Part shown: positions 20,478 to 28,300 of the stretch, in pieces
How the letters are laid out: every line of letters begins with the position of its first letter
How positions within the stretch are numbered: the stretch's first letter is position 1
IMG/VR virus record: IMGVR_UViG_3300047440_000588
Location: 1 to 43,484 of that record
Origin: a virus
DNA length: 43,484 nucleotides
Direction: 5' to 3' (one strand)
The notes under the pieces: model-generated
Databases searched by the model: none
Told to the model about the DNA's origin: nothing
What the model saw: only the letters and a program-made list of their open reading frames with translations
Translations under genes and position numbers: made by a program

Positions 20478-20694
20478 AGGCAGCGCTCCGAAGTCCCGGG
20501 GGCCGAAGGAGCACGAGTGCGCGGTCCCGCCGGATCGCCCTATTCCGTGGGAGGCGACCCGGACGTCGTGCGGCCAACCCGTCGAAGGGTCGGCTCCGTT
20601 CCGCGTGATGGCCCAGACGTGGTTCGAGGCCCGTAAGGCTGCGCTCATTCACTTCGGGGTCGGGCAGGCCGAGATTACGGTCCGGCAGGTCTGA
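20455..20694 (+). CDS. Hypothetical protein, 79 aa
   Basis: GTG at 20455, preceded by AAAGGGAG; overlaps the previous gene by 23 bases. Basic N-terminus, then an ordered region with two cysteines (HECAVPP, TSCGQ) and a helix (FEARKAALIHFGV). The stop TGA shares its A with the palindrome that follows. Function unknown. Confidence 0.65.
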   Translation: MAQRRHARGSAPKSRGPKEHECAVPPDRPIPWEATRTSCGQPVEGSAPFRVMAQTWFEARKAALIHFGVGQAEITVRQV

Positions 20695-20713
20695 CCGCGC
20701 CGCGCGGCGCGGT
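20694..20713. repeat. 20-bp perfect palindrome, copy 4 (overlaps stop codon)
   Basis: Begins at the last base of the upstream TGA and is followed by GGTTGAAC, exactly as at copy 5. A second GC hairpin (CCCCCC/GGGGGG) follows at about 20723-20734. The position suggests a transcript-end or mRNA-processing role. Confidence 0.95.
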
Positions 20714-20750
20714 GGTTGAACGGCCCCCCGGGGGGTGCGAGGCTCCCGAG

Positions 20751-20981
20751 ATGGCAGATCCCCGCGACGACCTCGACCCGGCCGACGGCGGGGAAGTTCA
20801 CGACCTCGAGATTCGGAAGATCACTGACGACGAGTTCGGGCTCGTCGTCACGCTCAACGAGGACCCGGGACCGGACGAGCGGAAGGGATTCTGGATCCAG
20901 CTCGATCGCGAGTCTCTCGAGGAGCTCGTTCAAGACGCGACAGAAGCGCTCCGCCGGGATCCGCCCCAGCGCCCCAACTGA
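20751..20981 (+). CDS. Hypothetical acidic protein, 76 aa
   Basis: ATG at 20751, after the palindrome and GC hairpin. Acidic N-terminus, two strands (EFGLVVTLNED; KGFWIQLD) and a helix (ESLEELVQDATEALRR). Possibly a small structural or regulatory protein; no family recognised. Confidence 0.65.
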   Translation: MADPRDDLDPADGGEVHDLEIRKITDDEFGLVVTLNEDPGPDERKGFWIQLDRESLEELVQDATEALRRDPPQRPN

Positions 20982-20984
20982 GCC

Positions 20985-21365
20985 GTGGCTTCCGACTTCG
21001 AGGACGTGACGCTCCCGTACCGGGACGGGAAGAAGGGGTACGGGGGGAAGATCACGCGTTCCCAGTTCGACGCCGCGGATATTCGCGACGTGCCGATCCG
21101 GGATCTTCACGCGGTCCAGCACACGGTTCGAAAGTCGCGCGTCCAGCACTACGTCGAGCGGGGCGGGAAAGGCGAACCGGACGACGTCTCGAAGAACGGT
21201 TTCGCGCAGGACCTACCGATCGTGGTCGCGAGCGGGGGCGTCCTGTACCTGCACAACGGTCATCACCGGGTCGAGGCCAACCGGATTCTCGGGAACCGAA
21301 CCGTCAGGGCTCGCGTCGTCCGGGTCCCACGGCCGGGACTCCAGGCCTGGGCGGAACGCGAATAA
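20985..21365 (+). CDS. ParB-like N-terminal domain protein, 126 aa
   Basis: GTG start three bases after the previous stop. Residues about 36-112 match a ParB/sulfiredoxin-like domain: VPIRDLHAVQHTVRKSRV, then DLPIVVASGGVLYLHNGHHR (residues 76-95) with GHHR in the place of the ParB GERR/GHRR nucleotide-binding box. Phage ParB-like domains can bind or hydrolyse nucleotides or act as nucleases. Without a DNA-binding domain this is not a partition protein. Its 3' end overlaps a convergent minus-strand gene. Confidence 0.8.
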   Translation: MASDFEDVTLPYRDGKKGYGGKITRSQFDAADIRDVPIRDLHAVQHTVRKSRVQHYVERGGKGEPDDVSKNGFAQDLPIVVASGGVLYLHNGHHRVEANRILGNRTVRARVVRVPRPGLQAWAERE

Positions 21366-21645
21366 CGACGGGGGCGATCGCTTTTTCTTTCCCGACCGAT
21401 ATCGGAGTGATTACGATCTGATCATCAAGCGGGAGCTCGCGCAGAAGGGCCCAGGATCGCCACTCGATGACGTCCTGGTAGCAGAGGTCGCAGAGCTCCG
21501 GCATATCGTCGCCGCAGCCCTGGCAGAAGCCGCGCCAGCGCTCGCACCCCCCGCAGAGGAATTCGAGGCATCCGCGGCAGTCCCCCTTGTGGACTTCGGG
21601 ATGAAGGGGTAACTGCGCGGAACGGTGAAGCTCTTGCGTTGCCAT
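21304..21645 (-). CDS. Cysteine-rich zinc protein, 113 aa
   Basis: Minus strand. Residues about 23-55 contain nine cysteines (CRGC, CGGC, CQGC, CDLC pairs), enough for two zinc sites. The upstream ribosome site is weak (GGGG). It fills an interval with no plus-strand gene and overlaps the ParB-like gene by 62 bases at the 3' ends. The C-terminal tail (RPGVPAVGPGRREP) is antisense to that gene and may be unconstrained. Confidence 0.6.
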   Translation of the reverse strand: MATQELHRSAQLPLHPEVHKGDCRGCLEFLCGGCERWRGFCQGCGDDMPELCDLCYQDVIEWRSWALLRELPLDDQIVITPISVGKEKAIAPVVIRVPPRPGVPAVGPGRREP

Positions 21646-21679
21646 TGACCCCGGATGGCGCCCGCGGCATGGTCGGGCG

Positions 21680-21955
21680 ATGGCGAAACGATTCGAAGAA
21701 GTACATCAGGCGCCCCAGGAACAGAGCGCTCTCGCGGAGCTCAAGATCCTGAATCAGAAGGTCGACGAAGCGATCGCGACCGACACGAGACTCGCGGACG
21801 AATGCGCCCGACTCGAGTCGCACCGAAAGCAGGCCTGGGATGACTTCCAAGCCACGAAGCAGATCCTGACCCGGATGGTCACGGCCGCTCAACGGTCGAA
21901 GGACTTCCCCCCCTCGCTCTGCGAGGAAGCAGCCGACTTTCTCACCCGGAGGTAA
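21680..21955 (+). CDS. Helical coiled-coil protein, 91 aa
   Basis: ATG at 21680. Almost entirely helical with heptad-like spacing (ALAELKILNQKVDEAIATD; RLESHRKQAWDDFQATKQIL). Short spacing to the next gene. Function unknown; possibly a virion or assembly component. Confidence 0.65.
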   Translation: MAKRFEEVHQAPQEQSALAELKILNQKVDEAIATDTRLADECARLESHRKQAWDDFQATKQILTRMVTAAQRSKDFPPSLCEEAADFLTRR

Positions 21956-21957
21956 CG

Positions 21958-22665
21958 ATGCTGATCGCGATCCTGAACAAGTCGGCGCACTTTACCGGAC
22001 TACCGAACCTCGTCGAAGCGATGGCGGAAGCGGTCCAGCAACAGATTCAGCGCCACGCGAGCGTCGCGTGGGGACGAGCCGCCTGGGCGGTCCAGTACTT
22101 CCGCGACGTCACCGCGGTCCCGAAGTCGGCATCGCGGCTCTGGTTGCTCGACAATCCGGATGTCGCGGGCGCCCTCGGGTATCACGACCAAGATCCGCAC
22201 GGGTATCCGTACGGGAAGGTTTTCGTCGATCTGATTCTCCAGAACGGCGGGACCGAGATTGATGGTCCGAATTCCGTGTCCGTGACGCTCTCGCACGAGG
22301 CGCTCGAGATCTACGGGGACCCGATCGCGAACCGCTGGGCCCAGATGCCGAACGGAACCCTGATCGCGCTCGAGCTTTGCGACCCCGTCGAAGGCGACAG
22401 CTATCCGATGAAGCTCTCGACCGGGACCTCACCGGTGAGCGTGTCGAACTTCGTGTTCCCCGAGTACTTCGACGGAAAACCAACGAGCCGAAGATTCGAC
22501 CAACTCGGAAAACTCGCGGCTCCCTACTCGATGGACGCGGGTGGTTACCAGATCCTGATGGACGGCGGCCAGGTCCGGAGCGTCTTTGGGGCCGCGTTCC
22601 CGGCCTGGAAGCACGGCGCGAAGCAATTCGCCGGTTCCCGTACGGCTCGCCGGCGCCATCCCTGA
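21958..22665 (+). CDS. Conserved phage protein with SHExxE motif, 235 aa
   Basis: ATG two bases after the preceding stop. The region VSVTLSHEALEIYGDP, followed by ELCDPVEGDSY and VSNFVFPEYF, matches a phage/prophage protein pattern I recognise from alphaproteobacterial and other phages, always of about 240 residues. The HEALE with a nearby Asp resembles a metallopeptidase-type metal site, but activity has not to my knowledge been shown. It lies among probable virion accessory genes. Confidence 0.72.
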   Translation: MLIAILNKSAHFTGLPNLVEAMAEAVQQQIQRHASVAWGRAAWAVQYFRDVTAVPKSASRLWLLDNPDVAGALGYHDQDPHGYPYGKVFVDLILQNGGTEIDGPNSVSVTLSHEALEIYGDPIANRWAQMPNGTLIALELCDPVEGDSYPMKLSTGTSPVSVSNFVFPEYFDGKPTSRRFDQLGKLAAPYSMDAGGYQILMDGGQVRSVFGAAFPAWKHGAKQFAGSRTARRRHP

Positions 22666-22669
22666 CCTG

Positions 22670-22813
22670 ATGAAGCTCGACCGAGCCGCCGACGACGCAG
22701 CCTGGATCCTCTTGGCCGTCTTCGTCGTGGTCGCGTACGCGGGCGCCGTGACGGCCCTGACGGGCTTGGCGCTCGCGTCCTGGGTCGAGGAAAAGGCAAA
22801 GGGACGAACATGA
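22670..22813 (+). CDS. Small single-pass membrane protein, 47 aa
   Basis: ATG four bases after the previous stop. One long hydrophobic helix (WILLAVFVVVAYAGAVTALT) with a short charged N-terminus and a basic tail (EEKAKGRT). A holin is conceivable from size and topology, but the transglycosylase is far away, so this is only a possibility. It overlaps the next gene by 4 bases. Confidence 0.6.
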   Translation: MKLDRAADDAAWILLAVFVVVAYAGAVTALTGLALASWVEEKAKGRT

Positions 22814-23370
22814 GCAACCAACACGTTGTACTTAGCGATCCGACGGGGAACTTCTGGAACGGCGCGTTCGTCTCGCGCGAGAAGGCGACCGCGCTCGAGG
22901 CGATGGGGGCGACGACGATCCCGGTCGTGCCCGAGATGATGCTCCGGAACGGCGCTGGTGGTTACGTGGTGCGGTCCTGGGGAGCCGGGTGGCCACTCTC
23001 GCAACATCCGTCGGCGGTCGCGAAGCTTTTGATGTTCTGCGACCCGGCGTTCCCGCGGTTTCACTGGCGAGCCCGTGTGCGGCTCAACGCCGGCGTGAAG
23101 ATCGAGGACGTCACGCAGGACGCGTCCGTTAGGTTCGCGCCCGACGGCGCCCAGCATATGTCGATGCTGGTTGGGGTTCAGGCCGGTGGGGAGCAGGGGG
23201 CGCTCGCCCGAATCTCGGACGCCGTCACGATTCACCCGAGCGATGATTCTTGGATCGTCGGGGGAGAGGTCGCGATGGCGGTCCGGACGATCGGGTACGC
23301 GGGGTTCGCGCTCTTCGGCCACGGCAAGGGCCTCTCGGTCGAATGGGCAGCCGTCTCCCAGACGGCGTAA
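22810..23370 (+). CDS. Probable structural protein, 186 aa
   Basis: ATG in a 4-base overlap. Beta-rich with few charged stretches (GGYVVRSWGAGWPLS; IVGGEVAMAVRTIGYAGFALFG). The composition resembles virion proteins. I do not recognise the family. It precedes the baseplate/fibre-type genes. Confidence 0.62.
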   Translation: MSNQHVVLSDPTGNFWNGAFVSREKATALEAMGATTIPVVPEMMLRNGAGGYVVRSWGAGWPLSQHPSAVAKLLMFCDPAFPRFHWRARVRLNAGVKIEDVTQDASVRFAPDGAQHMSMLVGVQAGGEQGALARISDAVTIHPSDDSWIVGGEVAMAVRTIGYAGFALFGHGKGLSVEWAAVSQTA

Positions 23371-23379
23371 CATCCCGGG

Positions 23380-23763
23380 ATGGAGCAGAAGGACATCTCG
23401 TTCCCGCGCGGCGACACGTACGCGTTCGAGGTCGTCGCGAAGCGGCCGGATCCCGCGACCGGGTTCCTACAGGTAATCGACCTGACGGCCGGCAAGGCGT
23501 GGTTCACGGCCAAGCGGACCGTATCGGACCAGGACGCATCCGCGACGATCGCGCTCTCGACCACGACCTCGGGAGTCGCGATCGTCGATGCTCTCGGGGG
23601 CCGGGTTCGGGTCACGATCCCGCCGGCCCCGACGCTCGCGTTGCCCGATAACCCCGTGAACCTCCGGTACGACGTCCAGGTGATGGACTCGACCGGGAAC
23701 GTCACGACCGTCCAGACCGGGATCTGTTCGGTCGTACCGGACGTCACGCGCGCTACCTCCTGA
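23380..23763 (+). CDS. Baseplate/fibre-associated protein (BppU-N-like), 127 aa
   Basis: ATG nine bases after the previous stop. ISFPRGDTYAFEVVAK, then VIDLTAGKAWFTAK, and near the end NLRYDVQVMDSTGNVTTVQ follow the pattern 'RGDT ... DLTG ... WFTAK ... YDVQ ... TV..G' of a widespread small beta-sandwich phage protein found next to adhesin genes (BppU N-terminal-like). It probably links or supports the receptor-binding apparatus. The stop TGA overlaps palindrome copy 5. Confidence 0.72.
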   Translation: MEQKDISFPRGDTYAFEVVAKRPDPATGFLQVIDLTAGKAWFTAKRTVSDQDASATIALSTTTSGVAIVDALGGRVRVTIPPAPTLALPDNPVNLRYDVQVMDSTGNVTTVQTGICSVVPDVTRATS

Positions 23764-23782
23764 CCGCGCCGCGCGGCGCGGT
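23763..23782. repeat. 20-bp perfect palindrome, copy 5 (overlaps stop codon)
   Basis: Starts at the last base of the TGA and is followed by GGTTGAAC as in copy 4, so the two share about 30 bases. It lies between the small beta-sandwich gene and the adhesin group. Confidence 0.95.
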
Positions 23783-23818
23783 GGTTGAACGCCCGCGGGG
23801 CGGCTGCCACGGTAGGGG

Positions 23819-24649
23819 ATGCGATTCGGCAAGGCCTTCAGCCGCTCCGTCGGCGCCGCTACGTTTCCGACGCTCGGGACCGACTCGGCCCCGACCGACG
23901 CCCCTCAGAACACGTCGAACAACCCCGAGTTCGACTGCGTAATCAGCAACATCAACGGGTTCCCGATCCAAAACATCGTGGTCGGGTACCAGTACGTTGG
24001 GTCGGGAAGTCCGAACTCGATGTCGGTCGCGCTTTACGTGTACGACGACATCACGCAGGCCTGGTACCTGAGCGCGACCCAAACGGTCGACCCCGGGAAG
24101 CTCTCGTACTTCACGGTGCCGGCGCTGACGAACAGGGCCGAGAATTCGGCCGGATCGATCAGCGCGTTCCTGCTCGTGACGCCTCCCGGGGGAGACGCCA
24201 CCGGCACCTATACGTTCACGATGGGGGGAGACCTCGGGGCCGGAACCGTCAACGTCACGGCGACTGTTTCGACGGCGGGACTCGCGACGAGCGCGCTTCA
24301 GACGAGCGCGAACACGAAGCTCGATACCCTCCATGCCGACCTCGGGACAACCCTTCACACGGATCTCGCGACGACGCTCGCGGGAAAACTCGATACCCTT
24401 CACACCGACATACTCGCGCTGAAGGACCCCAACACCCTTACGGCGATCACGCCGAGCGATTCTACGGACGTCACCGCTACTTGTACCAAGGGGCTGTTCG
24501 TAGCCGTGACGGGCAACGTCAACGTCACGGGCGTTGGCGGAACTGCTCAATCGCTCGGTACCCAGGTTGCCGGCACGCGGATCCGGATCGCCCTCAGCAA
24601 GGTCAATGCAGCAACGACCGCGACGGTATTTGGTCTATCGGGGCCCTGA
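23819..24649 (+). CDS. Virion/adhesin-associated protein, 276 aa
   Basis: ATG at 23819 after GGTAGGGG. The N-terminal 150 residues are beta-rich (NIVVGYQYVGSGSPNSMSVA; ALYVYDDITQAW). A helical segment (about 160-205) has repeated KLDTLHADL-like units, probably a trimeric coiled coil. The C-terminus (GNVNVTGVGGTAQSLGTQVA) is a beta domain typical of small phage adhesion proteins. Likely part of the tail tip or fibre. The next ATG shares a base with its stop. Confidence 0.7.
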   Translation: MRFGKAFSRSVGAATFPTLGTDSAPTDAPQNTSNNPEFDCVISNINGFPIQNIVVGYQYVGSGSPNSMSVALYVYDDITQAWYLSATQTVDPGKLSYFTVPALTNRAENSAGSISAFLLVTPPGGDATGTYTFTMGGDLGAGTVNVTATVSTAGLATSALQTSANTKLDTLHADLGTTLHTDLATTLAGKLDTLHTDILALKDPNTLTAITPSDSTDVTATCTKGLFVAVTGNVNVTGVGGTAQSLGTQVAGTRIRIALSKVNAATTATVFGLSGP

Positions 24650-25369
24650 ATGCCGCAAGACTGGCAAGACTGGCGGGGTTGGTCTCCGTTTGATGTCCCC
24701 GAAACAGTCGCGTGGTTCGGGGCACGTGAACGCGTTACGAATGTTTCGGGCGCCGCAAGCGCATGGGCTACAACGGCACCACCCGCTGCTTTCACGGGCA
24801 CACAGAGCAACGCTAGCTTGCGCCCCGCAATCGCGAACGGTATTAATGGCCGACCCACGATCGCTTTCACTATCGGCAGTAATCAGCTCTTAGCCGACAC
24901 CACCGACATCCTAGCGGCAGGAGCCCCTCGCTACGCGCTAGCAGTCGCGAAAGCCAGCACCTCGGTAGGCGGCACGATCTTTCAATTCAGAACGACGGGT
25001 GCAGTATCGATCCTATACCCTACCAACATAGGCGGTGCTTGTTACTATTGGAACGACGGTGTCGGAGGACTTGCTTCCGAACTCACGGCGACCGCACCAG
25101 ACATCACTCAACCATTCTTGATCGAATGGGAATTGACAGTAGGCGCTCCAGTAGTCGTGCGCGTGAACGGCGTAACGCGCGTATTGACGTCGTCAAATGT
25201 GTCGTCGGATATTGGCACGTCTGGGTTTAAGATCGGCGAGAGCTACGCCGGTCAGCCGTGGGGGGGTGACGTCGCCGATATCTACATCGCGTCTGGAATC
25301 CCTTCTGCATCGGACCGCGCAAAACTTCGAACATTCTTCTCTACAGCGAACGGATTGACACCCCTATGA
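24650..25369 (+). CDS. Lectin-like (LamG/ConA-fold) adhesin, 239 aa
   Basis: ATG shares the A of the previous stop. The pattern WFGARERVTNVSG, then INGRPTIAF, ALAVAK, PFLIEWELTVGAPVVVRVNG and IGESYAGQPWGGDVADIYI (a strand plus 'G-x-I/V-A-D-I-Y') is that of a concanavalin/LamG-like carbohydrate-binding domain in phage tail proteins. It probably binds a surface glycan. Codon use is visibly less GC-rich than in the head genes. It overlaps the tail spike start by 4 bases. Confidence 0.75.
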   Translation: MPQDWQDWRGWSPFDVPETVAWFGARERVTNVSGAASAWATTAPPAAFTGTQSNASLRPAIANGINGRPTIAFTIGSNQLLADTTDILAAGAPRYALAVAKASTSVGGTIFQFRTTGAVSILYPTNIGGACYYWNDGVGGLASELTATAPDITQPFLIEWELTVGAPVVVRVNGVTRVLTSSNVSSDIGTSGFKIGESYAGQPWGGDVADIYIASGIPSASDRAKLRTFFSTANGLTPL

Positions 25370-28300
25370 GCGGCGCTCATTTCACGGTAAGCCAGGAAGA
25401 CAGTCCCGGTACACAGGATATCGCACGCGTCGATCTTCGGTCCGGGACTACGATCGACTTCGTTGCGCAATCGTCGAGCGGGCAGACGAATCCGATCTGG
25501 ACCTTCACGGCGTGGCCTGCGGGAGCCGCCCAGACACAACCGTCGAGTCCGAACTCGTTTCACGCTACCTATTTGGCGACAACGCCCGGGACCTATCGAG
25601 CGCAGTTGACGGTCGGAGATGGGCTTGGGGCAAACCTCAAAAGTTTCATCTTCGCGGTAACGCGCGATCCGAACGGTCTATTGTGGGATGATGGTGGGCG
25701 CGAGCCGGCATTTCGAGAAGTTTTGGGTGAGGACAATTCCTCCTCAAACGCTCGTGGGTGGGCTCAAGCGACGGAAGGGGATCGCACTGCCCTCACGCCG
25801 ACGTTCGCGACGATCGCGGCTCTTGTGGGGGCTCGATCCAACAGAGCCAAAACCGTCGAGGTCGCGAACTTCGCAGCAGCGGGCGATAACGGGGGTGGGA
25901 CGTTCCGATGGAACGCGACCTCGACCGCACTTCACGACGGCGGAGTCGTAATCCAACCAGGGTTCGGAACCGCAGCGGCTCTTACGACGGGGCGCTGGGA
26001 GCGGCAGTATTCGGGAGCTATCAGCACCGCTTGGTTCGGGGCAGGTCGTGGAATCGACGCTGCCGATACAGCGGGAATTCAAGCTGCGATCAATCTCGCC
26101 GCGACTCTGACGAGTACGAAAAGTCTCGAGATCCGGATTCCGTTTCCTGTCGCGGGTTCGGGGTTTTACGGCATCAACCAGACGCTTACGATTCAGGGTC
26201 ATCCGAATCAAACAATTCGACTCATAGGTGAGACCGCGTCGGGTGCGGGTAACATGGGCGTGCGGCTCCGTTGGACAGGCGCGACCGATGGCACGTTATT
26301 GGATTGTCCGGGAGTGAATGGTCTACGGATTCAAAACCTATGGTTAGACGGTGCGGGCGTTGCTAAGCGCGTCCTTTGGATCCGTCCCGACCAAGTGAAC
26401 GCGATCGGCGCATCAGGTGTCGACATTCACGACTGCCAGATCACAAGCCCCAGGAACGTGGCAGGCGGCGCCGCCGTAGCCCTCGGTCCCAACACCGGAG
26501 GTATCACCCAAACAGACAACATCCGTTTTTACGGATGCACGATCCAGACGACCTACTTGGTCGGGCAACTTGCCGACGGCATCGTGAACCTAGCCGGGAA
26601 CAATACGAAAAACGTTGCGCTGTTTGGAAGCGCACTCAACTACTTTCGCTATGGGCTTAACATGGCGTTGTCGTCGGGCCCGACATCCATGTTCGGTGGC
26701 GTAATCAACGGATGCGTGGGGGCGGCGGTTCTGGCGGGCGGTAACGCGCGCCTTGCCCTGTACGATGTCGAAGCCGAGGGCAACAACGCAATCGTGAATA
26801 GTGGAGGCGGAGTCGGGTCGGGCGCTGGCTCGATTCTGATGAAGAATTGCGAGTGGTACATGTCACCCGTCAACGCCAGCGCGTATACGGGCGACTGGGA
26901 CGTCGCGATCGACTTTCTCGGTGGTGCCGTCGATATCGAAGGTGGTTTGATCTGGAACCAACGTAACTTTGCCATTACGGCTGCGACGAACACAGCCCCT
27001 ATCGTATGCACGGCGGCGGCGCACCTTCTCAAAACAGGCGATCGGATCGAAGTCTTCGGAGCGCTAGGCAACACCAGCGCCAACGGTTTCTGGACCGTGA
27101 CGGTGTCCGATGCCAACACCTTCACACTCGTTGGGTCTGTCGGCAACGGTACTTATTCCGGGTCTGGTTTCGTGTACGTCGAAGCCAAAACCCAGATCGG
27201 TTCGCAGGAGCTCCCGACCAATTCGGCATTCCGCGCGACCGGGTGCCAGTTCTGGATCTCGCAGGACCACCCGTCGGTGTACGACACGCAAGGGAACGAT
27301 CTGTTTGGGTCTGTTTACGCACAAGCCCACGACGTCCGGGTCGCGTTGAAGTCTTGTATCGGCGCCAGTATCGCGTCTTCTGGTAACTCGACCGCGATGC
27401 CCGATATCGATATGCGGGCGCAGCGGCTTGGTCGATACGGCGCGGGATCGTTGATCACCGACACAACAGGTCAACTGGTCGTCAGTGGTCCCGTGGACGT
27501 TCTGAGTTTCGGAGCTATCTCCGATGTCGCGGGGGCCGCTGACGGTGTGTTGTCGGGCGGAAGCGTCAACAACCTCCAGTCGACCGCGACGACCTTCACG
27601 GCGGCCGACGTCGGCAAGATCGTCCTGATTCACACGCCGAAAACTGTCGGGACCGGAACCGTCACGACTAGTACTTCGTTCGTCGCGAATGAAGGCTATT
27701 TGCTCACAGGGTCCGGTACTCTGTTCACGACGGAGTTTTTTACGGGCCAGCGGATCAAGATTGCGTCTGCCGAATACAACGTCGTCTCGGTCGCGAGCAA
27801 CACCAGCGCATACATCTACCCGGCGCCGCCGAGTCTTTCGGGGCAGACGTTCTACCGGAGTGTTCAACACGCGGCGACGATCTCTGCGCTCGTCAACTCG
27901 CACAACGTCACGATCTCCCCAGGTGCAACTGTCGCCGGGAGCTCCCTGCGATTCTGCTACGGCACCGACAATCTCGCGTCGTTCAACGACGCGATCGCCT
28001 TCGCACAGGCTCGAGGTAAAGAGGTTCTGATACCGGGTAGTGCGCGCGCGTACGCGCTGTCGGGTCCGCTTGATCAGATTACGATTCCCGGGCTTAAGAT
28101 CAGCGGACATGGCGCCGCTACACTCGCCCAGTCGGTATTTGGTTCAGACGACTGGCTAAGAACCGATCTGCAATACGGCTCGACCGTACGCGTGTTTTCG
28201 GGTGGTTTCTTAGAAGTGGACGGCCAACCGTACGTGGGACCGACGCTCGCGCACTTCGCCGTTGTTGGACCGGGTTATGGTACGGGTACCGGACTTGGAC

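Noticed and set aside
22670-22813. Calling the 47-residue membrane protein a holin
   Set aside because: Only size and one helix support it; the wall hydrolase gene is 8 kb away on the other strand.
27064-28110. Minus-strand open frame opposite the tail spike
   Set aside because: Shadow of a clear beta-helix protein; no motif and no ribosome site.
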